A stretch of 64,000 nucleotides of DNA from Cyclobacterium qasimii M12-11B (GTDB lineage Bacteria; Bacteroidota; Bacteroidia; Cytophagales; Cyclobacteriaceae). A program made the translations under genes and the position numbers. The notes beneath the pieces were generated by a model, which was not told the DNA's origin, did no database searches, and saw nothing but the letters and a program-made list of their open reading frames with translations. The stretch covers positions 1 through 64,000 of the forward strand of contig NZ_ATNM01000074.1 in the NCBI RefSeq assembly GCF_000427295.1, read 5' to 3'. Shown one piece after another: positions 26,208 to 35,112 of this stretch. The first letter of the stretch is position 1, and each line of letters opens with the position of its first letter.

Positions 26208-28530
26208 ACCCCTGGCCAGCATTCAGCCTGAATACGATTATGTAATCATCGGATCAGGATATGGAGGAAGTATTTCAGCATCAAGGATGGCTCGATCAGG
26301 ACAATCCGTTTGTCTATTTGAGAAGGGCAAGGAATTTTTGCCCGGTGAATTTCCAGATTCCCTTTTGAATGCTTCGAAAGAAATGAATTTTATAAAGGGT
26401 AAATCCACCAGTCTTGAAAAGAATGGACTGTATGAATTCACCATGGGTAATGGCATTAATGTGTTTAAGGGATGTGGTCTCGGCGGAACATCTTTGGTAA
26501 ATGCCAACGTCTCCATCAAGCCAGAGGATAGGGTGATGCAGGATACAATGTGGCCTGAAGCAATAAGGAAGGACCTGGCATCATTTGAAGAGGGAGTAAG
26601 CAGAGCAAGAGAAATGCTGAAACCTAATCCCTATCCGGAGAATAAGAATGGCTATCCAATACTTAAGAAGACAGAAGCCATGCGTAAATCCGCTGATTTT
26701 ATGTCTTCTCCATTTCGTCTATTGGATATTAACGTAAACTTTGAAACCAAAACCAACCATGTTGGTGTAAAGCAAGCGAAGTGTACGAATTGTGGGGACT
26801 GTGTTACGGGTTGTAATGTAGGAGCAAAAAATACCACGGCAATGAATTATTTGCCAGACGCTTACAATCACGGAGCCGATATTTTCACCTCTATAAATGT
26901 CAGGTACGTAAAAAAGGTACAAGGGCATTGGCAGGTATATTATCATCCGATTGGCATTGGTAGGGACAATTTTGATGCACCGCTTTTGTTTATCAAAGCC
27001 AGGAATGTAATACTTAGTGCTGGCTCTTTGGGATCAACGGAAATATTATTTAGGTCAGCGAAAATGGGGCTGAAAGTTTCCAATAGGGTGGGAATGAGGT
27101 TTACAGGTAATGGGGATGTTCTTGGCTTTGGCTATAACAATGACGAAAGAATCAACGGAATAGGCTTAGGTAACAAAGGCACAGACCAGATTGCCAACGT
27201 GGGGCCATGTATTACCAGTGTGATAGACCTTAGGGAGCGAGATAACCTGGAGGATGGCATGACCCTTGAAGAGGGGACAATTCCTGGGCCGATTAGGAGC
27301 ATAATGCCCAATGCATTGATTGCTTTTTCGAGGTTAGCAGGAAAAGATACTGACAGAGGCTTTAAAGACTATTTTAGAGAGAAGTTCAGGGAAATTAGAA
27401 GTCTATTCCTGGGTGCCTTCCATGGCGCCTTAGCCCATACACAAATTTACCTTGTCATGACCCATGATGATGGTAATGGTACCATGAAAATGGATGATGA
27501 AGGCAAGTTGACCCTTAACTGGGAGGGAGTAGGTAAGCAGGAGATTTTTAATAAGGTAAATGGGGAAATGTTCAGTGCTACCCAGGCGCTTGGCGGCACA
27601 AAAATACCTAATCCAACCTGGAACAATTTGATGAATTATGACCTGGTAACCGTTCACCCTTTGGGTGGATGCGGCATGGGAGAAAGTGCAGAAACAGGAG
27701 TCGTGAATCACAAAGGACAAGTCTTTGCTGGTGAGAATGGCACTGATTTGCATGAGGGTTTGTACGTGCTGGATGGCGCAATTATTCCCAGGCCAGTAGG
27801 AACCAACCCTCTTTTAACTATTAGTGCCTTGGCAGAAAGAAGTTGCAAGCTAATAGCAGAAGAGAAGGGGTATGCGTTGAATTATGACTTCGCTGTTCCT
27901 TCTAATTTAGATGGGGAACAAACATCCGGTACAGGAGTACAGTTTACCGAAACCATGAAAGGCTTTATAGGCTTAGGAGAAACAGAAGATTTTGAAAAAG
28001 GCTTTGCTAAAGGAAAGATAGATAACAACACTTTTGAATTTACCTTAACCATACAAACAGAAGACATTGATGCCTTCGTCGCAGATGAGAATCATGCTGG
28101 AAGGATGATTGGAAATATGATTGCTCCAGCGATTAGTAAAGAGCCTCTTTCGGCTTACAATGGGGTTTTTAATTTGTTTATCCAGGACGAAGGAGATAAA
28201 GAAAGAAAACGCATGAATTATAATGCGGAGCTAATTAGTCCTTCAGGCGAAAATTACTTTTTCGAAGGGTTTAAGGACATTTACAATAACAATGTTGTGG
28301 ATGCATGGAAGGACACCACCACGCTTTTTATCACCTTATACGAAGGCAATTTGCCTGGGGGTAAAATTGTGGGCAAAGGCAAATTGGTAATTAAAGTTTC
28401 GGACTTACTCAAGCAATTAAGAACAGTTAAATCCCTACATCCTAAAAACAACGAAGAAGGAAGGAAAGCGATAGGGGAATTTGGAAAGTTTTTTGCTGGG
28501 AATGTATTTGAAACTTACTTTAAACCTTAA
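26191..28530 (+). CDS. Cholesterol-oxidase-like GMC oxidoreductase with a four-cysteine motif
   Basis: A 779-aa FAD enzyme of the glucose-methanol-choline family. The FAD Rossmann motif is YVIIGSGYGGSISASRMA (about residues 12-29), followed by GNGINVFKGCGLGGTSLVNAN. The C-terminal catalytic half has TVHPLGGCGMGES and RPVGTNPLLTISALAERS, both typical of the cholesterol oxidase branch. Between them lies KCTNCGDCVTGCNVGAKNT, with Cys198, 201, 204 and 208 in CxxCxxCxxxC spacing as in [4Fe-4S] ferredoxins. About 200 extra residues follow the GMC domain (from about 575), beta-rich and of unknown role. No signal peptide or Tat motif is visible, so a cytoplasmic location is likely. Last gene of the operon. 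Likely substrate is a hydrophobic alcohol. Confidence 0.88.
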   Translation: MKKLAKPLASIQPEYDYVIIGSGYGGSISASRMARSGQSVCLFEKGKEFLPGEFPDSLLNASKEMNFIKGKSTSLEKNGLYEFTMGNGINVFKGCGLGGTSLVNANVSIKPEDRVMQDTMWPEAIRKDLASFEEGVSRAREMLKPNPYPENKNGYPILKKTEAMRKSADFMSSPFRLLDINVNFETKTNHVGVKQAKCTNCGDCVTGCNVGAKNTTAMNYLPDAYNHGADIFTSINVRYVKKVQGHWQVYYHPIGIGRDNFDAPLLFIKARNVILSAGSLGSTEILFRSAKMGLKVSNRVGMRFTGNGDVLGFGYNNDERINGIGLGNKGTDQIANVGPCITSVIDLRERDNLEDGMTLEEGTIPGPIRSIMPNALIAFSRLAGKDTDRGFKDYFREKFREIRSLFLGAFHGALAHTQIYLVMTHDDGNGTMKMDDEGKLTLNWEGVGKQEIFNKVNGEMFSATQALGGTKIPNPTWNNLMNYDLVTVHPLGGCGMGESAETGVVNHKGQVFAGENGTDLHEGLYVLDGAIIPRPVGTNPLLTISALAERSCKLIAEEKGYALNYDFAVPSNLDGEQTSGTGVQFTETMKGFIGLGETEDFEKGFAKGKIDNNTFEFTLTIQTEDIDAFVADENHAGRMIGNMIAPAISKEPLSAYNGVFNLFIQDEGDKERKRMNYNAELISPSGENYFFEGFKDIYNNNVVDAWKDTTTLFITLYEGNLPGGKIVGKGKLVIKVSDLLKQLRTVKSLHPKNNEEGRKAIGEFGKFFAGNVFETYFKP

Positions 28531-28697
28531 ATCCGAAATAGGTTATAGACCTTCTATAAAAAGATAGAATCATTTCCAGATTGAAATTGGAAAAACCAAT
28601 TGTCTAAGTCCATCTACCTCTTTTAGAAGTATATGGCAATCATAGGGAAATGAAGAACGTTTGTTTGCTATATATTCACCAGCCCCAAGGGGGAGAA

Positions 28698-28734
28698 TAT
28701 CAATATCAAGGGTGTTAGCCCTTGTTAATTGATA
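28698..28734. repeat. Nested hairpin downstream of the GMC gene
   Basis: TATCAAT (28698-28704) pairs with ATTGATA (28728-28734), and inside it CAAGGG (28707-28712) pairs with CCCTTG (28719-28724) around TGTTAG. A smaller CCCC/GGGG hairpin precedes it near 28683. It lies in the 433-bp gap 28531-28963 between convergent transcription units. No coding sequence is seen in this gap. Confidence 0.45.
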
Positions 28735-28742
28735 AAAACATC

Positions 28743-28795
28743 GAGATTTTGGCGGTATTTTTGCTTTTCTGCTGCAACAATGCTGACAAAATCTC
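28743..28795. repeat. Imperfect palindrome, copy 1 of a dispersed intergenic family
   Basis: Left arm GAGATTTTGGCGGTATTTTTGC (key residues TTTTGGCGGTATT) at 28743-28764 pairs with the right arm at 28774-28795 ending CAAAATCTC. The arms have few mismatches, some being G-T wobbles. The core TTTTGnCGnnATTnTTG recurs at 47028-47069 and 55644-55685, always between genes. Confidence 0.55.
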
Positions 28796-28963
28796 TACGC
28801 TTTACTTTGCCTTAGATTCTTGGTAAAACCGAAAATCGTTAACAGATATCATAGATTCTATTTTGCAGTGAAAATACAAAGGCTGCTCTATATAAGACTC
28901 CTCAAAAAGGGATAATAATCATTATCGGATAATTTCAATTAGAGGGTATCTAAGCGTTTGCTA

Positions 28964-31090
28964 TTATTTGAATTTGTCTAGAATGCCAGCTTTACTTTCC
29001 ATTTTGCTGGTAAACCATCGATTAGCCTTCGTTAGGAAGTCTCGATTATGATAGGAATCGTGATCAGTGTACAATTTAATTAAATGGGCTTCAAGGCCTT
29101 CCAGTTGTTTTTGGGACAATCCACTTGGTGGATTTGAATTGGGGCTTTCGAGTTCTAAACTAAGGTTATCTGAAGATTTAAAAACAATATGATTGCCAAT
29201 CACCATGTTGGTATATGGTTTATCTTGCCCACCCATACTTAATAATAGGGGATAGGTCAATTGATCCAAGGGTATATTGATTTGGATAAGCTGATCTACT
29301 GCATTTTTATCCACCAACCAAAACATTGAAGAGTTTGCTTTTAAGGTGTTGACTGTGTCCGGCTTGGGAATTCTTAGAATGACTTCTTTGTTGGTAATCC
29401 AGTTTTCCCATTCTAAAGGTTGATACTTTTCTAACCCAATCATTTGTGTAAGCTTCTCTTTTGTATCTTTATCCTGTTCAAAATGATAATAAGCTACTTT
29501 TTCTTCTGGTAAAAAAGTAACCTCTTTGAATATGGAATTGGAATCCACAGCGGTTAAAGCTGTCCATTTTTGTAGGGATAAGGTGTCAGGAATGTATTTA
29601 CCTATAGGTATTGAATCTTTTATAATTTGGTAAAGACCTTCATTGAACTGAGACTTTAGAAGCAAAGAATCACTTCCTATCCAAAGTTTTTCATATTGCT
29701 CCTTTTGCGGTGTTTTAGGTTTATTTTCCCCTTCAATTGCTAACCATTCTTCCTGATCAATTAATCCATCCTTAGCAATGCGATACCATAATGTAGCAAA
29801 ATAATTATAAGGTGAAACTTGGGATTCAAACTCATAAGTTTGTAACTGTTTGAGCATTTGCACCATGGTATTCCACTTTGTATCCGCAAGTTTTCTGTTG
29901 TTATAGCGGTCCGCTGTTGCTTCTCTTAGGGAATCGATTTTCTCTAATTCGGATTTTAAGTGATTTTCGAATAAAGTGGCCTCCTCATAACTTATGAATC
30001 GATCTTCTTGAATTTCTTTGGTCAAATCAATGAGTTCATCATGATGGAAAAAGACTTTTTTAACCTCCACATCAGTAAGTAAATTGATAAGTCGACCGAT
30101 AGTCTGACCACCATTCAATTCAGCTTGTTCAATAATCCCAGCTTTCCGAGCATTTGTCTTAAGTTTTTGGACGGCATAGATTTTGACCTTTTTACTGTCC
30201 TTAAAATCCACCTTTCCATTGTAACTCAATAAATCAAATCCAGGAATTCCTTTCTCAGGAATAAACCAAGGGTTGATATCTGCATTAAGTATTTTAGGGG
30301 CAAGGCCAAAAATATGTAATTCACCCACTTCTTCATTCAGGTAATACATATGGCTTTGCAATTCTTCGAAATCAAAACCAGCTTTTACAGTGCCTCTACC
30401 AATCATGGCCAGCCTTTTTTTAGCTTCACTACGGGGTCGATCTGATAATTTACTTGCAAAGTAATCCGTAGTAAAGGTTGCTGGATCCCATGTGTTGTCT
30501 CCTTCAGACCCGTACCATTCTTTTAATGTTTTCCGAAGCCTATTTTCCCTAAGTGGATCTGTAATTTCATCTGATTTACCATTTTGTTTCAGGTAAATAA
30601 AAGTCATAATCTCTTCAAAGAAGATCAATCTGCTGGTTTGTTCCCAATCACCTAGATAGTTGAGTTTTTCCAGGACATTGTTGTTTCCAACCTTGTCTAC
30701 TAATATTTTATTTCGATCTCGTCTTTTGAGCTGTTTCTCTGGGTCGCCAATTTCTAGTCGCTGCTCTACAGTAAGTAAGTGGAAATTTCTAAGGTTTATT
30801 ATTTCTTCGGCTATTATATCATAGGTTGCTTCTGCCAGTTGCGCTATTTCGGGTTCTTTTTGAAAGTCAATTTGGACTTCATCAATAGAGGTCAAAACTT
30901 CACCATAATATTCGGCGGTTATCATTTGTCCTATTTCTCTAATTTCTGAAACCATATTGGCAGTAGGCTTTAAAATTGCCTTTCCCCCAAATACATTCAT
31001 CGGGTTCCACATGTAAATCAAAACCACTGCGGCGACTACCAACAGTATCTGTAGTATCAGGCGAGCACTACCAAGGATTTGACGTATCAT
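28964..31090 (-). CDS. Large membrane-anchored DUF4230-related protein
   Basis: A 708-aa protein with one N-terminal membrane helix (LILQILLVVAAVVLIYMW, about residues 11-28) and a large soluble, probably periplasmic, part. Two segments recall DUF4230: EIGQMITAEYYGEVL near residue 51, and LKTNARKAGIIEQAELNGGQTIGRLINLL near 310, which resembles the family's C-terminal helix. If so, the domain is split by about 200 inserted residues; the second half is unassigned. Its start overlaps the stop of the DUF4230 lipoprotein (ATGA, 31087-31090). Function unknown; its place in the operon suggests a shared envelope complex. Confidence 0.7.
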   Translation of the reverse strand: MIRQILGSARLILQILLVVAAVVLIYMWNPMNVFGGKAILKPTANMVSEIREIGQMITAEYYGEVLTSIDEVQIDFQKEPEIAQLAEATYDIIAEEIINLRNFHLLTVEQRLEIGDPEKQLKRRDRNKILVDKVGNNNVLEKLNYLGDWEQTSRLIFFEEIMTFIYLKQNGKSDEITDPLRENRLRKTLKEWYGSEGDNTWDPATFTTDYFASKLSDRPRSEAKKRLAMIGRGTVKAGFDFEELQSHMYYLNEEVGELHIFGLAPKILNADINPWFIPEKGIPGFDLLSYNGKVDFKDSKKVKIYAVQKLKTNARKAGIIEQAELNGGQTIGRLINLLTDVEVKKVFFHHDELIDLTKEIQEDRFISYEEATLFENHLKSELEKIDSLREATADRYNNRKLADTKWNTMVQMLKQLQTYEFESQVSPYNYFATLWYRIAKDGLIDQEEWLAIEGENKPKTPQKEQYEKLWIGSDSLLLKSQFNEGLYQIIKDSIPIGKYIPDTLSLQKWTALTAVDSNSIFKEVTFLPEEKVAYYHFEQDKDTKEKLTQMIGLEKYQPLEWENWITNKEVILRIPKPDTVNTLKANSSMFWLVDKNAVDQLIQINIPLDQLTYPLLLSMGGQDKPYTNMVIGNHIVFKSSDNLSLELESPNSNPPSGLSQKQLEGLEAHLIKLYTDHDSYHNRDFLTKANRWFTSKMESKAGILDKFK

Positions 31091-31710
31091 GGGTTTGTAG
31101 TATTGTCAGGTATCTGTATTTGTCTTACTTTCAAAGAATCACTTTTAAAGTGGATGAAAATCTCCTCAAAGTCAAAGCTCTTCAATAAGGTAAACATCAA
31201 TTTTCTAGCATGATTTTGACTGGTTTCTACCAAACCCATATAGGGGAGTTGGGAGCGAATGTCCATCTCAGCTAATCTGAAGAAGGTCTCCTGATCCTCC
31301 AGGTTGATTGAATTTAAAAAGCGTTTAGGGTTTGAAACCAATGAGTCTTCCACGAAATCCTCCGGCGGATAGGAGAAATTAATTACCTCGATTGTAGGTA
31401 AATGGAGGGTTATCTTATTTCCGTCGATTATTATATCTTCTTCTCGTATTCGTTCCAGGTTAATACCAGTTTTAATTTTAGCCCTTGAATAGGCTAAAAA
31501 AGATGCTTCATTAATAGGTACAAAGAATATGTTTTTTTCTTTTCTTCCGAAAACCACTTTGTCGACAACAAATTCGGTCACAACCAGATCACTGGCTTGT
31601 TGGATTTTCCCAATGACCAATCCTCTTTGTTCTTCTTTACAACTTGAGGATGCAAAGACAATGAAGACAAAGGTTACCATATAAAGCAAATGCTTTTTTA
31701 AGCTGTCCAT
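31087..31710 (-). CDS. DUF4230 domain lipoprotein
   Basis: A 207-aa protein with a lipoprotein signal peptide (MDSLKKHLLYMVTFVFIVF, then ASSSC, Cys about 24). DUF4230 hallmarks follow: DLVVTEFVVDKVVFG, AKIKTGINLERIREEDI, ITLHLPTIEVINFSY and the C-terminal helix NHARKLMFTLLKSFDFEEIFIHF. DUF4230 has no established biochemical function. It overlaps the muramidase stop upstream by 13 nt and the next gene by 4 nt, so all three are translationally coupled. Lipidation should place it in the inner or outer membrane facing the periplasm. Confidence 0.82.
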   Translation of the reverse strand: MDSLKKHLLYMVTFVFIVFASSSCKEEQRGLVIGKIQQASDLVVTEFVVDKVVFGRKEKNIFFVPINEASFLAYSRAKIKTGINLERIREEDIIIDGNKITLHLPTIEVINFSYPPEDFVEDSLVSNPKRFLNSINLEDQETFFRLAEMDIRSQLPYMGLVETSQNHARKLMFTLLKSFDFEEIFIHFKSDSLKVRQIQIPDNTTNP

Positions 31711-33434
31711 GTTTGCTCCTTTTTGAATTGCTCATAAAAGTGTTTCATTTTAGTATGGTATTCATTGACTTTATAGCCACTTCCATTGTATCCATAGGCG
31801 AAGGACTCCCAATCATAATTCCCTTCATTTTCCTCTGAAATGTAGTTTATCAGGGTTTTCCCTCTGACCTTCTTGATTTTTATAAAGGCCAGAAAATCCA
31901 GAAAATGAAAATATTCTGATTCATGTTGCCGTGCTTCAAACTCTTCTACACTTTGATAATTGCGTGATTTTATATTATGTTCTAGGTTTTCTCCGAGGAT
32001 TTGAAACAATCCCCAGGAAGTGGCATAGATTGCTGCTTTTGGGTCTATTTTTCTAGCTTTTTCCAAGCGGTCATACTCTTTTATCCCTACGCGATAATGT
32101 GTTCTCGTCCACTTTTCATAAATAATGTCTTCGTTGCCAACACTTAAAGCTTTCGGGTCTTTGTTGAATTTTTTTAGCCAGTACCAGAATTTATGCCCCT
32201 CAAATAGAATTTTAGCCCTTCCATCACTAAGGTGACCACGCCCAGCAGACTCTACCTTTACAATCGCTTTGATGACAGGTAAGCTTATCTTGATATTGTC
32301 CTTCTCTTCCAATTCATCCAATGCTATTCTGATATCCATATCACTAAGCAATTTGCTATTGGTATTGTCTTTTATCTGAACATATTCCTCCCTATGCAGA
32401 CTTATTTCTGGTTGGGTTTCAAAAGAGGTTGAAAGAATAGACCTTTGTTGTGTAGCTGCTGGGGTTTCTTCTTTTAGCAAGCCATTTTCAATGGAAAAAT
32501 TCCTGTCCTCTTCCTCAAAATAGGCATTGTCAATTTCCATATTGTCCATTGGTATGGACGAATAATTTGCTTGACCCGAAGGGTTAGAAGTGCCACTTTC
32601 ACTTTGATTGCTGGGTCCATTTTGATTGTTCATTTGTTTTGGAGTCCACCTGTCTCTCAAGTACTTCAAAGACTTGTCACCAAAATAGAAAGCAATCATC
32701 ATTAAAAAAGCTGTTTCAAAAAACTCAAACTGCTGACTCAATAGAGCAGCATCCACACCGGAATACTGAGTACCAAAACTGACAATCAAAAGTGACATGC
32801 CTCCCATCAAAAGGGTAAAAGCAATCATACCTCTTACTGTCCCGGGAGGAAGGCCAAAAGTTTGACTTTTATAAGGGTTGTATTCCGGCATTTCCAAATC
32901 GGAAGGTTTAACCGGTATACCTTTGCTGTGCATGTCCCTGAAATCATATATACGCTGCCAGTCCTGATCTGTAAGTCCGTAGTTAATATTGTAATGATAA
33001 ACCGACCACATGAAATAAATAAAGAACAAGGCGATCCATATAACTGTTGTGGCAAGGCCCACAGCCTGGAAAAGATTGTCGTGTTCTACATATACAAACA
33101 GCGCTCCTAATACAGCGAAAATGACCAGGATAATGGATAGGATTACAGTTCCCCGGAAGAAAAAGGTATGGTAAGGATTAAAGTTAGGGTTTCGGTCTTT
33201 TACTTTAGGACTTATATGCCTTGCTATTAGCCCATAAATGAAACTCAAAGCAACAATAACAACGAATCCATTGGCAAAAGTATAGTTGGTTGTTTCCATG
33301 CCTGGCACTATGAATATAAGTGTGGCAAGCATTATGATTACTATCGCCGCAATATGGATAAAAATATAATTGCGTTCCGATATTAAGGATGACTTTTTGT
33401 CCTGATTTTCAGGGGTTGAAGTGGCATTTTCCAT
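31698..33434 (-). CDS. Membrane protein with C-terminal phage-type N-acetylmuramidase domain
   Basis: A 578-aa fusion. The first 270 residues carry about six transmembrane helices (FIHIAAIVIIMLATLIFIV, FANGFVVIVALSFIYGLIA, TVILSIILVIFAVLGALFVYV, TTVIWIALFFIYFMW, MIAFTLLMGGMSLLIVSF, FFETAFLMMIAFYFG). A Ser/Asn/Gln-rich linker follows. The last 200 residues match the N-acetylmuramidase family (PF11860 type) of phage endolysins: AIVKVESAGRGHLSDGRAKILFEGHKFW, with the catalytic Glu in VESAG, then SWGLFQILG and SFAYGYNGSGY. Such domains cut the MurNAc-GlcNAc bond of peptidoglycan. Anchoring to a multi-helix host membrane protein is unusual. Second gene of a four-gene operon. Confidence 0.83.
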   Translation of the reverse strand: MENATSTPENQDKKSSLISERNYIFIHIAAIVIIMLATLIFIVPGMETTNYTFANGFVVIVALSFIYGLIARHISPKVKDRNPNFNPYHTFFFRGTVILSIILVIFAVLGALFVYVEHDNLFQAVGLATTVIWIALFFIYFMWSVYHYNINYGLTDQDWQRIYDFRDMHSKGIPVKPSDLEMPEYNPYKSQTFGLPPGTVRGMIAFTLLMGGMSLLIVSFGTQYSGVDAALLSQQFEFFETAFLMMIAFYFGDKSLKYLRDRWTPKQMNNQNGPSNQSESGTSNPSGQANYSSIPMDNMEIDNAYFEEEDRNFSIENGLLKEETPAATQQRSILSTSFETQPEISLHREEYVQIKDNTNSKLLSDMDIRIALDELEEKDNIKISLPVIKAIVKVESAGRGHLSDGRAKILFEGHKFWYWLKKFNKDPKALSVGNEDIIYEKWTRTHYRVGIKEYDRLEKARKIDPKAAIYATSWGLFQILGENLEHNIKSRNYQSVEEFEARQHESEYFHFLDFLAFIKIKKVRGKTLINYISEENEGNYDWESFAYGYNGSGYKVNEYHTKMKHFYEQFKKEQTWTA

Positions 33435-33478
33435 GTAGTGTTTCGGTCTGTGGTCTTTCTAATATGATTTAACTATTA

Positions 33479-34282
33479 TTAGGCTTTTTCTAATTGGGGA
33501 GTCTTGGAAATCTTTTCAAACCATTCCTCATTTAGGATATTAATAGCCATCGGTTCATTTTGATCGATTTTTGGAAATATATACCTATAAAACCTTTCAA
33601 ATGCTTTTTGTGATTGAAGGATCATTTTTTCAGGTTGGCTTGCATTTACGCCATCAGCGATTAAAATACAGCCCTTGGTGTCTTTGTGACTGTTGCCGAT
33701 ATGAATGTAAACCAGGTCATAATTAGGTATTCCTTTTATCTCTATATGGTTGGAAAACCAGTCAAACCTATTTCTATACCTTTGAGTCAAGGGACTTAAA
33801 TTGGGATTGATGCCCAGTTTGTAATGTCCTTCTGGAATCCTTGTACCTCCAGGGACTTTTTCATCCTTGTGTGTGTCCTCAAGGGTATAGGCGAAAAAAA
33901 CCTTGTTAATGAACATTAGTCCCAAAGTAGTATTTCCATCATCTATATATCTAAGTATAGTAATCAATGAATCGGGAAGTGAATTTACTTCCTGACTTTC
34001 TAATAAGGTTTCTACTTTTTTGATATCAGGCTTAAAGGCCTCTTTAAATTTCTCAATACTTGGATTCAGAATTTGATCTGTATTTTTTTCTTCCTTGGTA
34101 GTTTGACTAGTAGTAAACAAGTCTTTTATTTTTTCATACCCTTTTCCAAATAGTATAGCTAAGTAACCTATAAAGCCTATCATCCATAGCCAAATTTTTT
34201 CCAATACTTCAGGATTGGAATAGAGGAACAGAGCAGCCAATATTACTACAGCCAAAACCAGTAAACCTGGTATTCTATTCAT
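33479..34282 (-). CDS. Membrane-anchored DUF5675 protein
   Basis: A 267-aa protein with N-terminal hydrophobic helices (IPGLLVLAVVILAALFLY and IWLWMIGFIGYLAILFG), a charged linker, and a C-terminal DUF5675 domain (about residues 110-250). Domain marks are STLGLMF-type ddG (here TTLGLMFINKVFFAYTLED), VPGGTRIPEGHYKLGI, FDWFSNHIEI, YDLVYIHIGNSHKDTKGCILIADG. DUF5675 is often found in phage and cell-wall contexts; activity is not established. It is the first gene of the operon with the muramidase and DUF4230 proteins (44-nt gap), which suggests a wall-related role. Confidence 0.78.
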   Translation of the reverse strand: MNRIPGLLVLAVVILAALFLYSNPEVLEKIWLWMIGFIGYLAILFGKGYEKIKDLFTTSQTTKEEKNTDQILNPSIEKFKEAFKPDIKKVETLLESQEVNSLPDSLITILRYIDDGNTTLGLMFINKVFFAYTLEDTHKDEKVPGGTRIPEGHYKLGINPNLSPLTQRYRNRFDWFSNHIEIKGIPNYDLVYIHIGNSHKDTKGCILIADGVNASQPEKMILQSQKAFERFYRYIFPKIDQNEPMAINILNEEWFEKISKTPQLEKA

Positions 34283-34548
34283 TTTGCTTGTGTTTTAATA
34301 ATGGAGGATAAAATATTGTGTTGATTCTTTGTACCTCAAAATTTAATTAATTATTTTTCAATATCAAAAGAATAAACATCATATTTTGATGATAGTAATA
34401 GGGTATACAAAAGAATTCACTAGAATTATTTTGGTATTGTATCGTTTGTCTATATACATTAATTTTGAATAGGATAAGATTGTGGTTTATCGCATTAGGA
34501 TAAAGTTTATTCCTATTAATTAATTCGAGTATATTAGTCAATTGGAAT

Positions 34549-34567
34549 AAAAGTGTAGCATACTTTT
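34549..34567. promoter_or_regulatory. Imperfect palindrome before the molybdenum hydroxylase genes
   Basis: AAAAGTGTAGCATACTTTT is a near-perfect 19-bp palindrome about 80 bp before the hydroxylase start, in the divergent 366-bp gap 34283-34648. A regulator-binding site is possible. Otherwise the gap holds only AT-rich DNA with promoters for both directions presumed but no consensus found. Confidence 0.25.
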
Positions 34568-34648
34568 CATTCGATATGGTAGAGAAACGAGAAGAAATCA
34601 GTGGTATCGGTTTATTTTCTATAAAAGATTTAAAAAGGAAATTATAAA

Positions 34649-35110
34649 ATGGCTAACTACAAACTTAAAGTCAACAATAAGAATTTTGAAGTGGATGTGG
34701 ATTCGGATACCCCGCTTTTATGGGTACTCCGTGACAACCTGGGCTTAATTGGAACAAAGTATTCCTGTGGCATTTCTCAGTGTGGCGCATGCACCGTACA
34801 CTTAAATGATGAAGCTGTAAGATCCTGCGGTCTGCCGGTATCGTCCATTGGTGATGCTAAAATCACTACCATTGAAGGACTTTCAGACAATGGTGACCAT
34901 CCTGTGCAAGAAGCCTGGAAAGAAGTAGACGTAGCGCAATGCGGCTATTGTCAGGCCGGTCAGATAATGACAGCAGCAGCGATGTTGAAGAAAAATCCTT
35001 CTCCTTCAGAGGAGGAAGTAATTGATGGAATGAATGCCAATTTGTGTCGTTGTGGTACCTACCACCGGATCAAAGAAGCAGTTTTGTTGGCCTCAGCTAA
35101 AATCAAATAA
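34649..35110 (+). CDS. Molybdenum hydroxylase [2Fe-2S] subunit
   Basis: The 153-aa electron-transfer subunit of a xanthine-dehydrogenase-family enzyme, closest in layout to the IorA (isoquinoline 1-oxidoreductase alpha) type. A plant-type [2Fe-2S] site is formed by Cys40, Cys45, Cys48 (YSCGISQCGAC) and Cys60. The second [2Fe-2S] site uses Cys98, Cys101 (QCGYCQAGQ), Cys133 and Cys135 (NLCRCGTYHR). All eight ligands are present. The catalytic subunit gene begins 3 nt after its stop. Confidence 0.94.
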   Translation: MANYKLKVNNKNFEVDVDSDTPLLWVLRDNLGLIGTKYSCGISQCGACTVHLNDEAVRSCGLPVSSIGDAKITTIEGLSDNGDHPVQEAWKEVDVAQCGYCQAGQIMTAAAMLKKNPSPSEEEVIDGMNANLCRCGTYHRIKEAVLLASAKIK

Positions 35111-35112
35111 CC

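Noticed and set aside
28964-34282. Prophage remnant, because of the endolysin-like domain
   Set aside because: No integrase, terminase, capsid, tail or attachment repeats nearby, and the proteins have host-type membrane anchors and a lipoprotein signal.
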